Source of the DNA: Poecilobothrus nobilitatus
Lineage: Eukaryota; Arthropoda; Insecta; Diptera; Dolichopodidae
Assembly: GCA_947095535.1 (NCBI GenBank)
Contig: OX352774.1
Span: forward strand, 173,908,200 to 173,972,199
DNA: 64,000 nt
Direction of reading: 5' to 3'
Part shown: positions 37,536 to 49,760 of the stretch, piece by piece
Layout of the letters: each line of letters starts with the position of its first letter
Numbering within the stretch: position 1 is the stretch's first letter
Notes under the pieces: generated by a model
The model's database searches: none
The model's input: only the letters and a program-made list of their open reading frames with translations
Told to the model about the DNA's origin: nothing
Program-made: the position numbers and the translations under genes

Positions 37536-40289
37536 TTAATTTTCAAGAAATAATGATGGATAAGCCGCTTTAAAATAATTACTTTTCAATGATTTCGCTT
37601 GATTTTGTACTTTTTCTTTTAAAATTTTTATTCTTTCTTTATCAATATCATCATCAGCTGCGCACAATTCTTTAATATCTTTTAATAAATTTTGTAAAAC
37701 TTCATCATCATTTTCTGTCTTTAAATATTTATTTTCATCCTCAAATTCACCATAAAATTGTGTAGCTAATGTAACTGTTTCATTTGGAAATTCAGCTAAT
37801 TTTGCAACATGTATACCAAAACTTTTTTCCATTACACCAGGTTTTACTTCATATAATAAAACAAAATCATCTTTATTTGCAACAGCAGCCATATGACAAT
37901 TTTTTACTGTTGAAATTTCTTTTGATATATCTGTAATTTCATGAAAATGTGTAGCAAATAATGTAAAACATTTTATTTCTTTTGCTAAATGTTCTGCAAT
38001 TGACCAAGCTATACCACAACCTTCATATGTTGATGTACCACGACCTAATTCATCAATTATAACAAGTGATTTATCAGTTGCTGACCTTATAATACCAGCT
38101 GTTTCAATCATTTCAACCATAAATGTACTTAAACCTTTTATTATATTATCACTTGCACCAATACGACCTTGAATTGAATCAACCATTGATATTATAGCTG
38201 AATCACATGGTACGAAAGCACCAATATGTGCCATTAATACAGTTGTGCCAATTGATCGAATATAAGTACTTTTACCACCCATATTAGGTCCTGTTATTAT
38301 GTACATTGTTGTTTCATCTTTTCGAAATTCAACACTATTTGCAATGAAATTCATGTTTGATTGTAATTCTAAACATGGATGTCTGATATTTTTCAATTCA
38401 AGGATACCAGATCCTTCTGACAGCATTTTTGGTTTAACATATGTTATAGGTGCTGAAACAGCTGAAATAGCAAAACTCACCAAACAATCTATTTCTGCAA
38501 CTGATTTATTTAAATTATTTAAAGTTCCAATGTAACCTAAAGCAACACGAATAACTTCATTTACAATAGATTGTTGTTGTTCAATATATTTGTCTTTTAA
38601 TTCTTTAAATTCTTGATCATAATCTTCTAATTTATTACTAGTAAATCGTACTCCACCTTTAACACAATCTAAAATCTTATAATTTTTATTTTTACGAAGT
38701 TGACCTTCATCTTTCAGTGTAATACGAAAATGATAACCAAGATGACTTACATGTTCTAATTTAACAGTACCTTTGTCCAATTCTATATCGTCATTTGCTT
38801 TTTTAAGTAATTTTTCCATTTTTGCATAAATTATATCCATTCGATTTTTCATTGTTAGCAAATCATCGTCAAATGATGCATTTACCAAATATTCACCTTT
38901 AGATATGGCATCAAAATCTACAACTTGTTCAACCATTTGTTTCAATCCCTTTAAATCATCCATTACCGTTTTTACTGGTGTAATGATAACACTATTAATT
39001 GTAGAATTTTCCAAATCCATTAAAGTTTTGATAATTTTCGGGGTCCTCATAATAACTTGATAAATTCGAAATACATCTTGTAAAGTTGCCTTTTTTCTTA
39101 ATAATTTCCGAGCTGCCATCTGAATATCAGGTAATCGTTTCAAATGTTCATCATGTAATTCATTTAATGCATTTCTACCGTCTAAAAGACATTCTACAAT
39201 ATCATGTCTATCTTTAAGTGTAGCTTCATTTCTTAATGGCTGTTTAATCCACTGAGCCATTAAACGATGACCTTGAGGCGTACAGCAATAATCTAAAACA
39301 CCAAGAACACTTTGCCAATGATAAGCGGGTGAAGATGGATTTGAACCTGGTTGTGGAAGAATATTTAAAGCGGAAACAGCAGCAGCATCCAAACGAACAA
39401 ATCGATTAAAATCCATATGTTTAATTTCGTAATTACCTAGATTGCCAGCATCTTCGGAAAGCTTCAAATATTTCATTACCGCACCTAACGCACTTACAGC
39501 AATAGTTAGTGAAACTTCTGGAATAGAATTGGCATCTTCAATTTGACCTTTTTTAAAACGTAATATATTATTTAAATCTTGAACTATATCTTCGTTTTTA
39601 ATATTAAAATCACTTTTCTTAGAACAAGTAACTAGAATACGATTTCTTTCCATTAAACTTTTTATTTTCAAAATATCACCACTTTCTTCACTTGGTAGAA
39701 TACATTCTTTAGGACCCATTAATACAGTCATTGCTTCCAATTCTCCAAAATAATCATCATCCTGAAATTCCATTAAACAAATTTGACAATCATTTTGTTC
39801 AACACAGGCCAAACCAATTTTACGATTCATTCCATCATTTTTAATTTGTACACCAATTACTGAAGATCCAACATTAACTTCATCATTTACAAATAGTATA
39901 TCTTCGAATTGAGTTATATTACCAGGTGAACCTTGATATTCAATTTTCCAATTTTCCTGTCCACCTTTACTTGTATACACTTCAACTCTATAGTTTTTTA
40001 TCAATAAAATATCCCTAATGGCTATTTCAAAATTATTTTTGGATAATGTAATATAACTTAATGTCTCGTTAGCTGTTGGTTCCATATATTTAATAACTGC
40101 ATTAGTAATCTTCGAGACCAGATCACAATCATCCGTACCATGGCATGAGTAATAATCAGTTCGCTCGAAAAATCTAACAGTTGTTGCCGGTTTTTCTCCC
40201 AAATGTTTAAAGAATTTCATGAAATTCTTTTGACTATTAACATCTAAATTTAAAGAATGTAATACGGTAGTTTTATCCTCTTCTTCCAT
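37536..40289 (-). CDS. spel1: DNA mismatch repair protein MSH2 (spellchecker1)
   Basis: A single uninterrupted 917-codon frame, full length for MSH2. The N-terminal mismatch-binding domain opens with LGEKPATTVRFFERTDYYSCHG-like sequence (about residues 30-50). Connector, lever and clamp domains follow, with a PLRNEATLKDRHDIVE lever segment. The C-terminal MutS ATPase has Walker A GPNMGGKS (667-674, Lys673), the ASDNIIKGLSTFMVEM signature, Walker B IIDELGRGTS (Asp746, Glu747) and FATHFHE (His781, His783). All catalytic residues are intact. With MSH6 it forms MutS-alpha, which recognises base mismatches and small loops and recruits MLH1-PMS in the nucleus. The first ATG gives MEEEDKT, just before the conserved core. 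The gene has no intron. Confidence 0.97.
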   Translation of the reverse strand: MEEEDKTTVLHSLNLDVNSQKNFMKFFKHLGEKPATTVRFFERTDYYSCHGTDDCDLVSKITNAVIKYMEPTANETLSYITLSKNNFEIAIRDILLIKNYRVEVYTSKGGQENWKIEYQGSPGNITQFEDILFVNDEVNVGSSVIGVQIKNDGMNRKIGLACVEQNDCQICLMEFQDDDYFGELEAMTVLMGPKECILPSEESGDILKIKSLMERNRILVTCSKKSDFNIKNEDIVQDLNNILRFKKGQIEDANSIPEVSLTIAVSALGAVMKYLKLSEDAGNLGNYEIKHMDFNRFVRLDAAAVSALNILPQPGSNPSSPAYHWQSVLGVLDYCCTPQGHRLMAQWIKQPLRNEATLKDRHDIVECLLDGRNALNELHDEHLKRLPDIQMAARKLLRKKATLQDVFRIYQVIMRTPKIIKTLMDLENSTINSVIITPVKTVMDDLKGLKQMVEQVVDFDAISKGEYLVNASFDDDLLTMKNRMDIIYAKMEKLLKKANDDIELDKGTVKLEHVSHLGYHFRITLKDEGQLRKNKNYKILDCVKGGVRFTSNKLEDYDQEFKELKDKYIEQQQSIVNEVIRVALGYIGTLNNLNKSVAEIDCLVSFAISAVSAPITYVKPKMLSEGSGILELKNIRHPCLELQSNMNFIANSVEFRKDETTMYIITGPNMGGKSTYIRSIGTTVLMAHIGAFVPCDSAIISMVDSIQGRIGASDNIIKGLSTFMVEMIETAGIIRSATDKSLVIIDELGRGTSTYEGCGIAWSIAEHLAKEIKCFTLFATHFHEITDISKEISTVKNCHMAAVANKDDFVLLYEVKPGVMEKSFGIHVAKLAEFPNETVTLATQFYGEFEDENKYLKTENDDEVLQNLLKDIKELCAADDDIDKERIKILKEKVQNQAKSLKSNYFKAAYPSLFLEN

Positions 40290-41529
40290 TTTTTATTTAT
40301 TTTCGTTTAAATTAAAATAATTTTAAAGTTTTAGATTACTATATTGCCGCCCAAAAGAATAACAAAGCAATCAAAATCAAATCAAATTCAATTAATTTAG
40401 AATGACAATTTAAAAATTTTTGACATCTGACATATCGAAAATTCGAAATTTTTAAATTTCACCACAGTGTTGTCGTTTGACATTTTTAGAAACGAATTTC
40501 TTTATTAAAATGACCATAACTTTTTTTGAAAATAAAGATGTATTTCCGAATGAAAAATTTTACGTACTTGTAAAAATGATTTTTTTTCTAAAATTTCTTC
40601 AGCTAATAATATTAACTGTTATCGCAGTTAATCATATAATACCATTCTACTTCGACATCTTTATTTTCTTGATAGTTAAATAATTTTGATATTTAATTAT
40701 TTTAGTTAATTAAGGGTAGAAAAGTTGGGAAAAGCTAATATTAATAGCAAATGAGTTTTCTTAGAATAGTTTACGTTTTAAAGTGTTTATACTGTTTATT
40801 TAACAATGTTTTCAAAAGAAGTTTTAAAGAAAACTTTCAATGTTTCACTTTAATCTCTTTAAACATAAATCAAATGTATGTCTTTAAGAAAAAAGACCCA
40901 TAAACTTTTTAAATTGTAACTATTAAAGATTACATAAAAATTTGCTAAAATTAATTAATTATTTATTAAAAAATCTAAAATCTTATAACTTTTATTTTTA
41001 CGAAGTAGTATGCTATGTAAGCAGAAATACGGAACATTAAAACAAAAGTAAAGAAGAAAAATAAAGCAAAATGACAATGGCAAGTTTGTTTTTTTAAAGT
41101 TACTCGCAAGAAAAAAATAAAGAATTATTTTTGTTAGGTTAAACACTTAAACCTGTAATATTTTTATAGGTCTCTTCATGAGATAAATGTTTCAATTAAC
41201 TTATTATCGGATAATTGAGTTATTTAGAAAATATCAATATAAAAGCTTTCAATTTTAAATAATTGAATTATTTGAAAAAAAATTACTTGACATCGCTTTT
41301 CGAAAATAACTTGTTATCGCTTCCCTATATAATTCCAGTGTATTTCAATCTACTTATTTAAGGTTGAAAAGTGTCTTAAAATACTGTCATAAATTTTTTT
41401 CTTTTTTTCTTTTTCTGTCGTTTACCATGCGCATACAGTAATCTGGTGTTTATCAATAATTTTCACAAAATTTTATTTTAATATTTAAAATGTTACAAAA
41501 AAATTTTTTAAATTAAGCTTTGAAATATT
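40290..41529. promoter_or_regulatory. divergent MSH2 / COX10 upstream region
   Basis: 1.24 kb between the start codons of minus-strand MSH2 and plus-strand COX10. It should hold both promoters and 5' UTRs, but no specific elements stand out. A small plus-strand reading frame lies at 40,510-40,683. Confidence 0.5.
40510..40683 (+). CDS. possible small membrane ORF (57 aa), doubtful
   Basis: Opens MTITFFENKDVFPNEKFYVL, a normal-looking soluble stretch. A long hydrophobic segment follows (FFLKFLQLIILTVIAVNHII then PFYFDIFIFLIV), and it stops shortly after. An upstream in-frame ATG at 40,477 would add 11 residues. The composition is less biased than most chance frames here, but there is no homology I recognise and no splice evidence. 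Confidence 0.2.
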   Translation: MTITFFENKDVFPNEKFYVLVKMIFFLKFLQLIILTVIAVNHIIPFYFDIFIFLIVK

Positions 41530-43126
41530 ATGCTTAATTTAGTTTTACGTAAAGGCAATTGCCTTAATTTTAATTATCTATGGAATTACAAAATTAAAAG
41601 AGTGAGTTTTATTTTGTTCCAGTACATTACTGATTATATAAACATTTTTATCATATGTCTGTTATGTGTATGTATGTACTTGGTAGATAAAAAAAATTTT
41701 TTTTTTTTAGTTTTCTGCTAAATTTCCAATAAAAGTGGCTGTAAAAAGCGAATTTAGTGATGATTTAACAAAAGGCTTACAATCAATTGCAATTCCCGTT
41801 GATACCGTCCCCACAATAGATTCCACTCAAAGAGCTAAATTATCAGCTATCTTTCCAAAAAATGAAATTATAGAAAATAAAACAAGATTACCATGGAATC
41901 CAACACCTTTACAGGATGGAAAATTAATTAAAAAGTACCTGAAATTATCCAAATCTAGGTTAACATGTAACCGGCTTAATTAAATTTTATTTTTCAAAAT
42001 ACCATATACTATATTTTTTTAGCATTGGTTGTTGTAACATCAATGGCAGGATATGCAATGGCACCAGCTCCATTTGATTGGGGTACATTTTTAATGTGTT
42101 CTGTTGGTACTGGTTTAACATCAGCTGCCGCAAATGCTATTAATCAATATCATGAGGTGCCATTTGATTCTCAAATGTCGAGAACGAAAAATAGAGTTTT
42201 AGTAACTGGACAATTAACATCAGCTCATGCCATTGGATTTGCTTTAACATCAGCTACAACAGGATTAAGTATTTTATGTTTTGGTTGTAATGGTATTACT
42301 GCTGCTTTAGGCTTAGGCAATTTATTACTTTATACATCAATTTATACACCAATGAAACGTTTTAGTATTGTTAATACATGGGTTGGTTCTATAGTTGGTG
42401 CAATTCCACCTTTAATGGGTTGGGCAGCATGTGCCGGCGGATTAGATCCTGGTGCATGGATATTAGCCGGTTTATTATACGCATGGCAATTTCCACATTT
42501 TAATGCTTTATCGTGGAATTTAAGACCAGATTATTCAAGAGCTGGTTATCGTATGATGGCTGTTACAAATCCAGGATTATGTCGACGTACAGCTTTACGA
42601 TATACTATAGGGCTTATGGCTTTATCGTTAGCAGCTCCAATTTATGATGTTACAAATATTTGGTTTGCTTTAGAATCACTGCCTTTAAATGCTTATTTTA
42701 CATATTTAGGTAAAAATTTATAAAATTTGTTTGTAATGAACGCAAAAACATTAAATAAAAAAAAATTAAATTTTTGTAGCTTGGAAATTTTATCAAAAAT
42801 CAGATAGCGGAAGTTCAAGAAAACTTTTTAGATTTTCATTGTATCATTTACCAATTTTAATGATTTTATTTTTACTTAACAAAAAACATTGGTTCCTTTT
42901 TGAAGATTCAAATATGCCATCAGTTACACCACCTGGACCAATAGCCGCTTTAGTTAATCCAATCTATGCAGTTCAGATTGCTAAAGAAAAGGAATATTCA
43001 AATATAGCAATAACATCTTCAAGTGATCTTCTAAATACAAGCAATAATCAATTACTTACAACCGTTGCAACAACTTTATCAATGGACGGCAAATCATCAG
43101 ATGATAAAAATTTAGATTTATCGTGA
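41530..43126 (+). CDS. COX10: protoheme IX farnesyltransferase, mitochondrial (COX10)
   Basis: Four exons, 41,530-41,601, 41,711-41,966, 42,023-42,709 and 42,780-43,126, join in phase to 453 residues. Exon 1 ([20 protein letters not shown]) is basic with no acidic residue, as a mitochondrial presequence should be. The UbiA-type prenyltransferase core follows, with [20 protein letters not shown] (147-166), which holds the substrate/Mg-binding Asn/Glu/Asp positions, and [15 protein letters not shown] in the second Asp-rich loop. Several transmembrane helices are present (for example [21 protein letters not shown] and the [19 protein letters not shown] stretches), and the tail is [11 protein letters not shown] followed by a Ser/Thr-rich end. 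The enzyme converts heme B to heme O in the inner mitochondrial membrane, the first step to heme A for cytochrome c oxidase. Exon 1 is the least certain part. Confidence 0.93.
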
Positions 43127-45661
43127 TAATGGATTATTTAGGATTAATTTAACTTATGCAAATTGGTTCCAACAAAAAAATATTTATTTGCACTTACGTT
43201 AAGTGTTAGAAAAAAATATAATTAATGACATGGAAAATATTTCAAACGTTCTATAGAAAAAATTTATTTTGGTTGTTAAAAAAAATAAAATACTTATAAA
43301 GTAGGTTGAATATTTTTTATATGTTTAAAATTATGTACCTAAATTTCAGAATTGTTGACTTGTTTATTATAAAATTCTTCAACTTATATAATTACATATT
43401 ATATATATACATATATACATATATGTATTTATATATATTTTTTTTTTTTGATAAAAAGCAGTGATTTTATGTTAAATGAAAAAAAAAATCTATAAAAAAA
43501 TTATTATTCTTTTATTCTTTAATTTTGTTCTTCAGTATTTGTAATTTATTTAACATTTAAAGAGTTAAAAAATTGTAATTAAAAAAAAAAATAAATACTG
43601 CTAAAATTATTAAAATTTGTGTTTTTATCAGTTATATATGTAAAGTTAGTTTTTTAACTTACCTTTATCAAGCAAAATCCTGTTCTTATCTGAAGAAAAA
43701 ACTAATCCTTTTAATAATAATGTAATTATAAATTTTTTAATAATATCTTTTAAATAATATTTAATTTAATATTTTAATTCACTTCACCCGCTATTTTAAG
43801 TTTAATTCAAACTTTACCGTTATCTCTACATAAAAATAAAGCGGTGCTCCACAATGGACGCGTCGTTTGACCTGTCGCTTCACGTTTCGTTCATTACAAT
43901 ATTAGCATTGGTTCATGAAAACTGTTATTACCGTACATCAAAAACAAATTGAAAAATCTAATAGTAATTGAAAAAGTAATTAACACTTGTTAGGAATTTT
44001 ACTTTCAATCACCATTTTTTTGTAAAATTATAAAAATTATTTGTTTCCATTAATTTCGTCACATTGTAAACTTATATATTAGAGACAAAATGAGCGCAAA
44101 TAAATATAAAATAAGTTGTGAAATATTAAAAGTGTACGCATCAATTTTCTTCAAACACAATGAAAATTATATATATTCAGCGTTATATGACATTAGTTTT
44201 TATCTACGTATTTAAATATAAGGAATAACAATATGTGAAATCCAGACCTACAATCACTGCGATATGAAATGTTAAAAAAAAACTTAAAAATATATTTAAA
44301 ACTTGATGCTAAAAAGGTGGTGGTGGATTATTTTATATATAATTCGTTATATATATTAAAATTCTGCATTTAAAGTTAAAAGTTAATCAACTTTTGTGTG
44401 AATCGCAGACTACTTGATAACCACTTTTATTATGGCTATTTGTATTGATTTCCATTTATATAATGGCTGTCCTCCTTCTAATCGCAAAGAAATTTTCACT
44501 TCTACTGGAAAAAGTATCTAAAAAGCTCTCATAAAAGGAAAGAGTGTATTTTAATTAAATATCAAAACGACGCTTGTCGCATCGCAAATATAACTTCATA
44601 TATCGGAACATTAGTTTTTTTTATTTTAAATGTCATAAGCGTTGCTATGCTATCTTTTGAATTAAATTTCATTAATATTAGCATTTTCAAATATTAGCAT
44701 TTGGCATTTTGACAAGCACCACAATAATTTCTATTTTCTTATTTTTATTGCACAGGTTTTTGTTCGACAGTCTGACATTTGATTTTAAAGAGTTAAGTTT
44801 AAAGTTTAGTTAAGTGGTTTGATTATTCGGATTATGAAAAAAGTGTTTATATATTTTTATTAAAACTTGTGCAATTGAAAGAAAAAACTTAAAATTAATA
44901 ATAAATAAATTGAGAAGTTAAAATGAATAATACATTATCATAAAATTGGATATATTTATATTCAAATGAAAAACAGTGCTCGTGTTTGTATTAAAAATTT
45001 TTATTCAAAGTGTTTTAAAAAATTTATACATAGTTATAAAAGAAAGTTTCTCTCCCTCTAATTCTAATTAGGGCACGATAAAGAAAATAATAACAAATTA
45101 AAGATAAAAACCACAAAAAATGTTGAATTAAAAGAAAAAATAAAAACCATAATTTTGTTTAAAATGTTATCAATTTCCTAATAAGTACTAAAGATTGTAA
45201 ATAAATACAAATTTTTTTTTCAAATGAAGAAAATTTTAAACTTATGATATTCTACTAACTATAATTTTAAAAATACTTAGATGAGTGTTACATTTACCTG
45301 TGTGTTATACAAATGATTCAAGAGCCTTAGGTTATAACAAAAAAAAAAAAAAGAGAATTAATAAAGATTAAAATAAAAAAACGTTCTCAAGGACGTTTTA
45401 TAACTTATAAGAAATCAATATAAATTATTAAGTAAAAAATTATTTTTGTTTTTTTTTTTTTAATTTAGAATTTCTAATAAGTAATATTTTGTTTTTACTT
45501 TGCACGAAAATCATTTTTTACAAACATAAAAAATTCTTTGTCTTGAACAAAATAAATATACATACTACATATAAGTAAATAAAAATTTTTATGTGTTTTT
45601 ACCATTAAAATAAAATATTTGGAGAAAAAAATTAAGTAAATAAAAAATTAAATTATCAAGT
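43127..45661. other. COX10 3' flank and sulfotransferase upstream region
   Basis: Begins with the COX10 3' UTR. The rest is the presumed promoter/5' UTR zone of the downstream sulfotransferase. A relatively GC-containing patch at about 43,840-43,900 (ACGCGTCGTTTGACCTGTCG) and others at about 44,400-44,780 may be promoter or 5' UTR exons. No coding frame is supported. Confidence 0.45.
43284..43289 (+). promoter_or_regulatory. candidate polyadenylation signal, COX10
   Basis: AATAAA about 158 bp after the stop codon. Confidence 0.4.
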
Positions 45662-46350
45662 ATGACATTCATTCAGAGTACAATATCCCGCCGGGCAAAT
45701 CTTATTGGAATATGCGGTGTTAGTAGTCTTTGTATTTTGTTATTATTAGCAACACAACATAGACCACTACCGGAACCGCAATTTTCAACTGAAAATTATC
45801 GTTCATTTAATACAACAGTTACTATCAATGATATATTAGTATATCAGAGGGCAAAAATTGCCCAAGAAATGGAAAATTTTGAATATCCAGCTGGTAGATT
45901 TGGTGTTGATGCTGAAAAATTAACAGATTTACAAATAGAAAGTGGTGGTTCACCTGTTAGATCAATTATTATAACAACATGGAGATCTGGTTCAACATTT
46001 TTAGGTGATATATTAAATGCAATGCCAGCAAATTATTATCATTATGAACCATTATTAAATTTTGATATAAAACAAATTAGAGGTCCACCAGAAGATGAAA
46101 AAGCAATACAAAATTTAAAAAATTTATTAAAATGTGATTATACCGATATGGAAGAATATTTAGATTATGGTAAAGATCATAAATATTTATTTGAGCATAA
46201 TGAACGTTTATGGACACAATGTAAAGAGTTTCCACAATTTTGTTGGCGGCCAAAATTTTTAACACCATATTGTAAAATGTTTCCATTACAAAGTATGAAA
46301 GTTGTTAGATTAAGATTAGCATTAGCTGAAAAATTATTAGAGGATGAAAG
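45662..46350 (+). CDS. Golgi carbohydrate (GAG-type) sulfotransferase, first coding exon, partial
   Basis: 229 complete codons plus 2 nt, ending at an AG|GTAAGA donor. It is a type II membrane protein: a short cytosolic tail, signal anchor at about residues 13-31 (NLIGICGVSSLCILLLLA), a stem, then the luminal domain with VRSIIITTWRSGSTFLGDIL (99-118). TWRSGST (106-112) is the 5'-phosphosulfate-binding loop for PAPS. YHYEPLLNF and the Cys-containing CWRPKFLTPYCKMF follow. This matches the CHST1/3/7-like family, which transfers sulfate from PAPS to sugars of glycosaminoglycan or glycoprotein chains in the Golgi. The 3'-phosphate-binding motif (RDPR...SR) and C-terminal half are not in this exon, and no later exon is visible before 64,000. 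The start is supported by upstream in-frame stops. Confidence 0.88.
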
Positions 46351-47028
46351 GTAAGAATTATTATTTTTCAAATTTTTTGTTTTTTTTTGTTTTTTTTTTA
46401 ATTTCTATTGTTTTGTTACACAGATTTATCTACAGTTTAATTGAGAAATTTTCTCACATTGAATGGGTAGTACATCTTTTTTTTAATTTCTAAAAAATTA
46501 CTTATTCATAAAAAATAATATTTTAGTTACTTTGTTTAAACTTCTTTAAAAGTATATGTACTTAGTTTGTTTATTACTTACTATCTTCAAATAAAAAATT
46601 TATTTCACCTACTTTTTAATTTTTTTCAAATACCATAAATATGTACAGTTAAATTATTTGTAACAATAGAATTGGAATTCGGGTTGTATGCTTTAAAAGT
46701 AACTGAAATTTTACTACTTAAACTAAGGATTACTTAATAACTATTATTTGAAAGATTGAAAAGATTTTAATACTTATTTAATATTATTTATTTTCTTAAT
46801 TTACTATTTGTCTCCGTTTTAACTTTAAAAAGCTTTTAATTATTGAAGTGATAACGTACAAACAATAAAAAGTAAAGAATTTGGTAGAGTAGAGTAATAA
46901 TGTAACCAATGTTGTCTTTAAGTATATATACTTAAATCGAAAAAAAAATCGCAAATTTATTTCTTTTATTCTTTATGCTAACTAAGTATTTGATTGTACA
47001 TTTTAGGAAAAGGATTAATTAATCCTTT

Positions 47029-47185
47029 ATTTTTTTTTTAGTGTATTTCTCTGTCACATAAATGTGAACAGGAAATTACACAATCTTTCCTTTTCAGGCG
47101 TGGTTGTAAATGTCATAAGGAGGAATAATTCTTACGACATGTGTGGGATTCGAACCCACACTGCCTCGGTGTTTACAGTGTTTAT
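47029..47185 (-). repeat. tRNA-derived SINE, 5'-truncated (minus)
   Basis: Same family as 9.4 and 60.6 kb. Reading on minus: partial head with B box (GGTTCGAATCCC complement near 47,148), body with CAACCACGCCTGAAAAGGAA and TTCACATTTATGTGACAGAG, then a poly(A) tail (poly(T) on plus, about 47,029-47,039). Homology to the family stops within the head, so the A box is lost. No clean target duplication was seen. Confidence 0.75.
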
Positions 47186-48074
47186 TTGAAAAATTCGCTT
47201 TTAAATTCACTTAGCATTAAGGATTATTTCCCTAAAATGTCAACTGAAGCATTAATGAAATTAGGCCGTTGAACATGATGGATACTCTTCAAATTTCGGC
47301 AAAAAAACAATGAGTTCATAAATTAAGTACTGATAAGTTGTTAATTATAACTTTTCTTTATTTAATACATAAGTAGGTACTTATTATAATTCATAGGTAC
47401 TTAAATATGTACGTATATTTATACAAAAAAATTATTATTAAGTACTTATGTGCTGATTTGATTTTAAAATTTTGTTTATTTCTTTACAAAAAAAAAAAAA
47501 AATTTTATTTCTTCTCCCCAACCCAACTATACTTTTTAAAAAAGTTTAAAAAATTGTTAGCTAAGGGTCAATTAACATTATTTTACTACTACTTATTACT
47601 TAATATTTAATTTAAAAATAATAATAAGTACTTACTTAGTTACAAAAAAATGTAGTTACCTACAATAAAATGGAATTTTATGTTTGTGTGTTAGAATTTT
47701 AATGAATTTATTAATTTAAAAATTTATAGTCATTTTTTGATTTACTACCTAACTTATTTAGTTAAATTTTCTTAATAAGTACTGAAGTAATACTTTACAA
47801 TTGTTTTGGAATATAAAACCCTGATTTTTCAATATTATAAGTATATAAACTTAATAAGTAACTACTTATGTCTTTAAAATTTTATATTTAATAAATAATT
47901 ATTGTTATTAAACTCTTGTATACCAGTAAGTTCAAACGTAATTCTCAGGGTATAATAAATTTGCCATAACATTTGTGACACTTTATCAAGAAACGAGATA
48001 AGTACTTAGATATGGAAAAGTATACTTTGTGAAAAGAAGTTAAGTTTTATGCTCTTTTTTTTTAACTCCTGTAA

Positions 48075-48300
48075 AATCTTGTTATTGTAGCACTCGGGTA
48101 GGCAATAGACTCGGGTAGCTGCCATATAACTTCTTTTTTTTTTATATGAAAATAGTTAACTCAATGTTTATTGAAGACATATATATATCTGAAATTTCTT
48201 GAAAAGAAGTCATGTTACAGGTCAACACCTTCTGTAAAATTTGGTTGATCTAAAGTAACAGGTTCTGGTAACTGCCATATAACTCCAAAATTTACATATG
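48075..48300 (-). repeat. tandem-unit fragment of the Helentron-like family
   Basis: Contains the same unit blocks as 18.26-18.78 kb in the same orientation: ACTCGGGTAGCTGCCATATA, CAATGTTTATTGAAG, TGAAATTTCTTGAAAAGAAG and TCTGTAAAATTTGGTTGATC. No terminal TATACCC block was seen. Only about 1.5 units are present. Confidence 0.65.
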
Positions 48301-49584
48301 TAATTATAAGTATCTTTACAAATAACTATATCTTGATAAGTACTTACTAAATAAAAGTCAGATAAGTTGGTTATTTAAATTTTTTTTAAAAGATCATTAA
48401 ATTTTATGGTAACAGGCATGACTTATGTTCGTATGGGTATCCTAAAGTTGACACAGTCAAGTGTCAACATTCTTCCTTGTTTTTTTTTATGTTTCCTTCA
48501 ATTGTTTGTTAATTTTTTTTATTATCTGTATTATTCACAATACCATTTTTGCTTAAAAACTTTCAAATCCATTATAAGTAAACAGTTACTTTTTTTTTTA
48601 AATTTTTTTAATTATACTTAAAAAATACTTAATAAAAAAAACAAATCACTTACGTATGGGAAAAAGTAAAATAAGTAAACGTACATACTTTCTTTTCTGT
48701 TGTTTACTTCTAAGGAAATAATATATAAGTACATACACATATTTAAACTTTGATAAATGTGTAGTCGTCCAATATAAAGAAAAAAAAGTTTCAAGGAAGT
48801 GAAAATAAGTAAATTTTTTTAAAGTAACTAAGTAACTATAGTTATATGTATTTAAATATTTAAGCTGTTTGAGGAATAGACAGTAAGGAGTGATATACTT
48901 AGGCGATGTCAAAGAAGCAAAATACCTTATTATTGAAGAGTCTATTTCTTAGCAAAAAACCTTATTGTTGAGGGGTTTATTTCAGGTTTGCAAATTACAC
49001 TCAAAATGTGCAAAAATAGTGAAAGGAATATTTTACAGTAATAAAACCGTTAAATAATACTTTAGTAAAAGGAAACCACCTTTGCAAAAGACAATACAAA
49101 TTGCTTAGAATTGTGACTTGCACCAAAATTTAAAGTAAGTAACTAATAAAAAAAAGTGAAAATAGAACTTTTTTGCAATTTTGTGGGGTTGTAAGTCCGG
49201 AACCATATATAACTAAGAAAAAACTTTAACACACGAAAAAATATATTACCGAAGCTTTAATTTTTATGTCTTGCCAAAAAAAAATGTGTATAGCTGTGCC
49301 TAAATTACAGGTGTCTAAAAACTGCAAATCTTCAATTAGTTACCTGAAAATTTGAAGTCCCTATCTAACAGCATGCCGGAGTTATTAAGGTAGAAAAATC
49401 ATGCATAATTTAGTTTTCACATAACTGTAAATTTTAAATACTAAATTTAAAAAAATTGTATAATTTTGATATTGCTTTAGTTATAAAGGTAAAAGAAAAT
49501 CCTGTCGAATGACGTTTTTAAATTGAAAAAATGTTAAGCAAAACCTGAGATGTACGCATTTAAAAATAGCGCTTTTTGATATTG

Positions 49585-49760
49585 AAGGTTGTAGCCCCGT
49601 AATGGATGGGGCTACATGAAAAAGTTGTTCTACAAAATTAATTTTTTTTATGAGACTATGGTTAAATTTTTTACCCATGGTTAAATTTTTTTTTTCTCTA
49701 TCTTTAAGGGTGTAGAAATTTTGTAAATAGACAGACAGACGAAACTAAGAGCACCTTTTT
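49585..49760 (+). repeat. degenerate piece of the Helentron-like family
   Basis: The blocks GTAGCCCCGTAATGG, 'GTTGTTCTACAAAATTAATT' and AGACAGACAGAC parallel 57.37-57.66 kb (CTAGCTCCGTAACGG, 'ATTGTTCCATAAAATTAATT', GACGGGCGGGC) in the same order. Confidence 0.5.

Noticed and set aside
38299..38535. Plus-strand frame opposite MSH2
   Set aside because: Shadow of the MSH2 coding strand.
46077..46371. Minus-strand frames opposite the sulfotransferase exon
   Set aside because: Shadow frames in an AT-rich coding exon.
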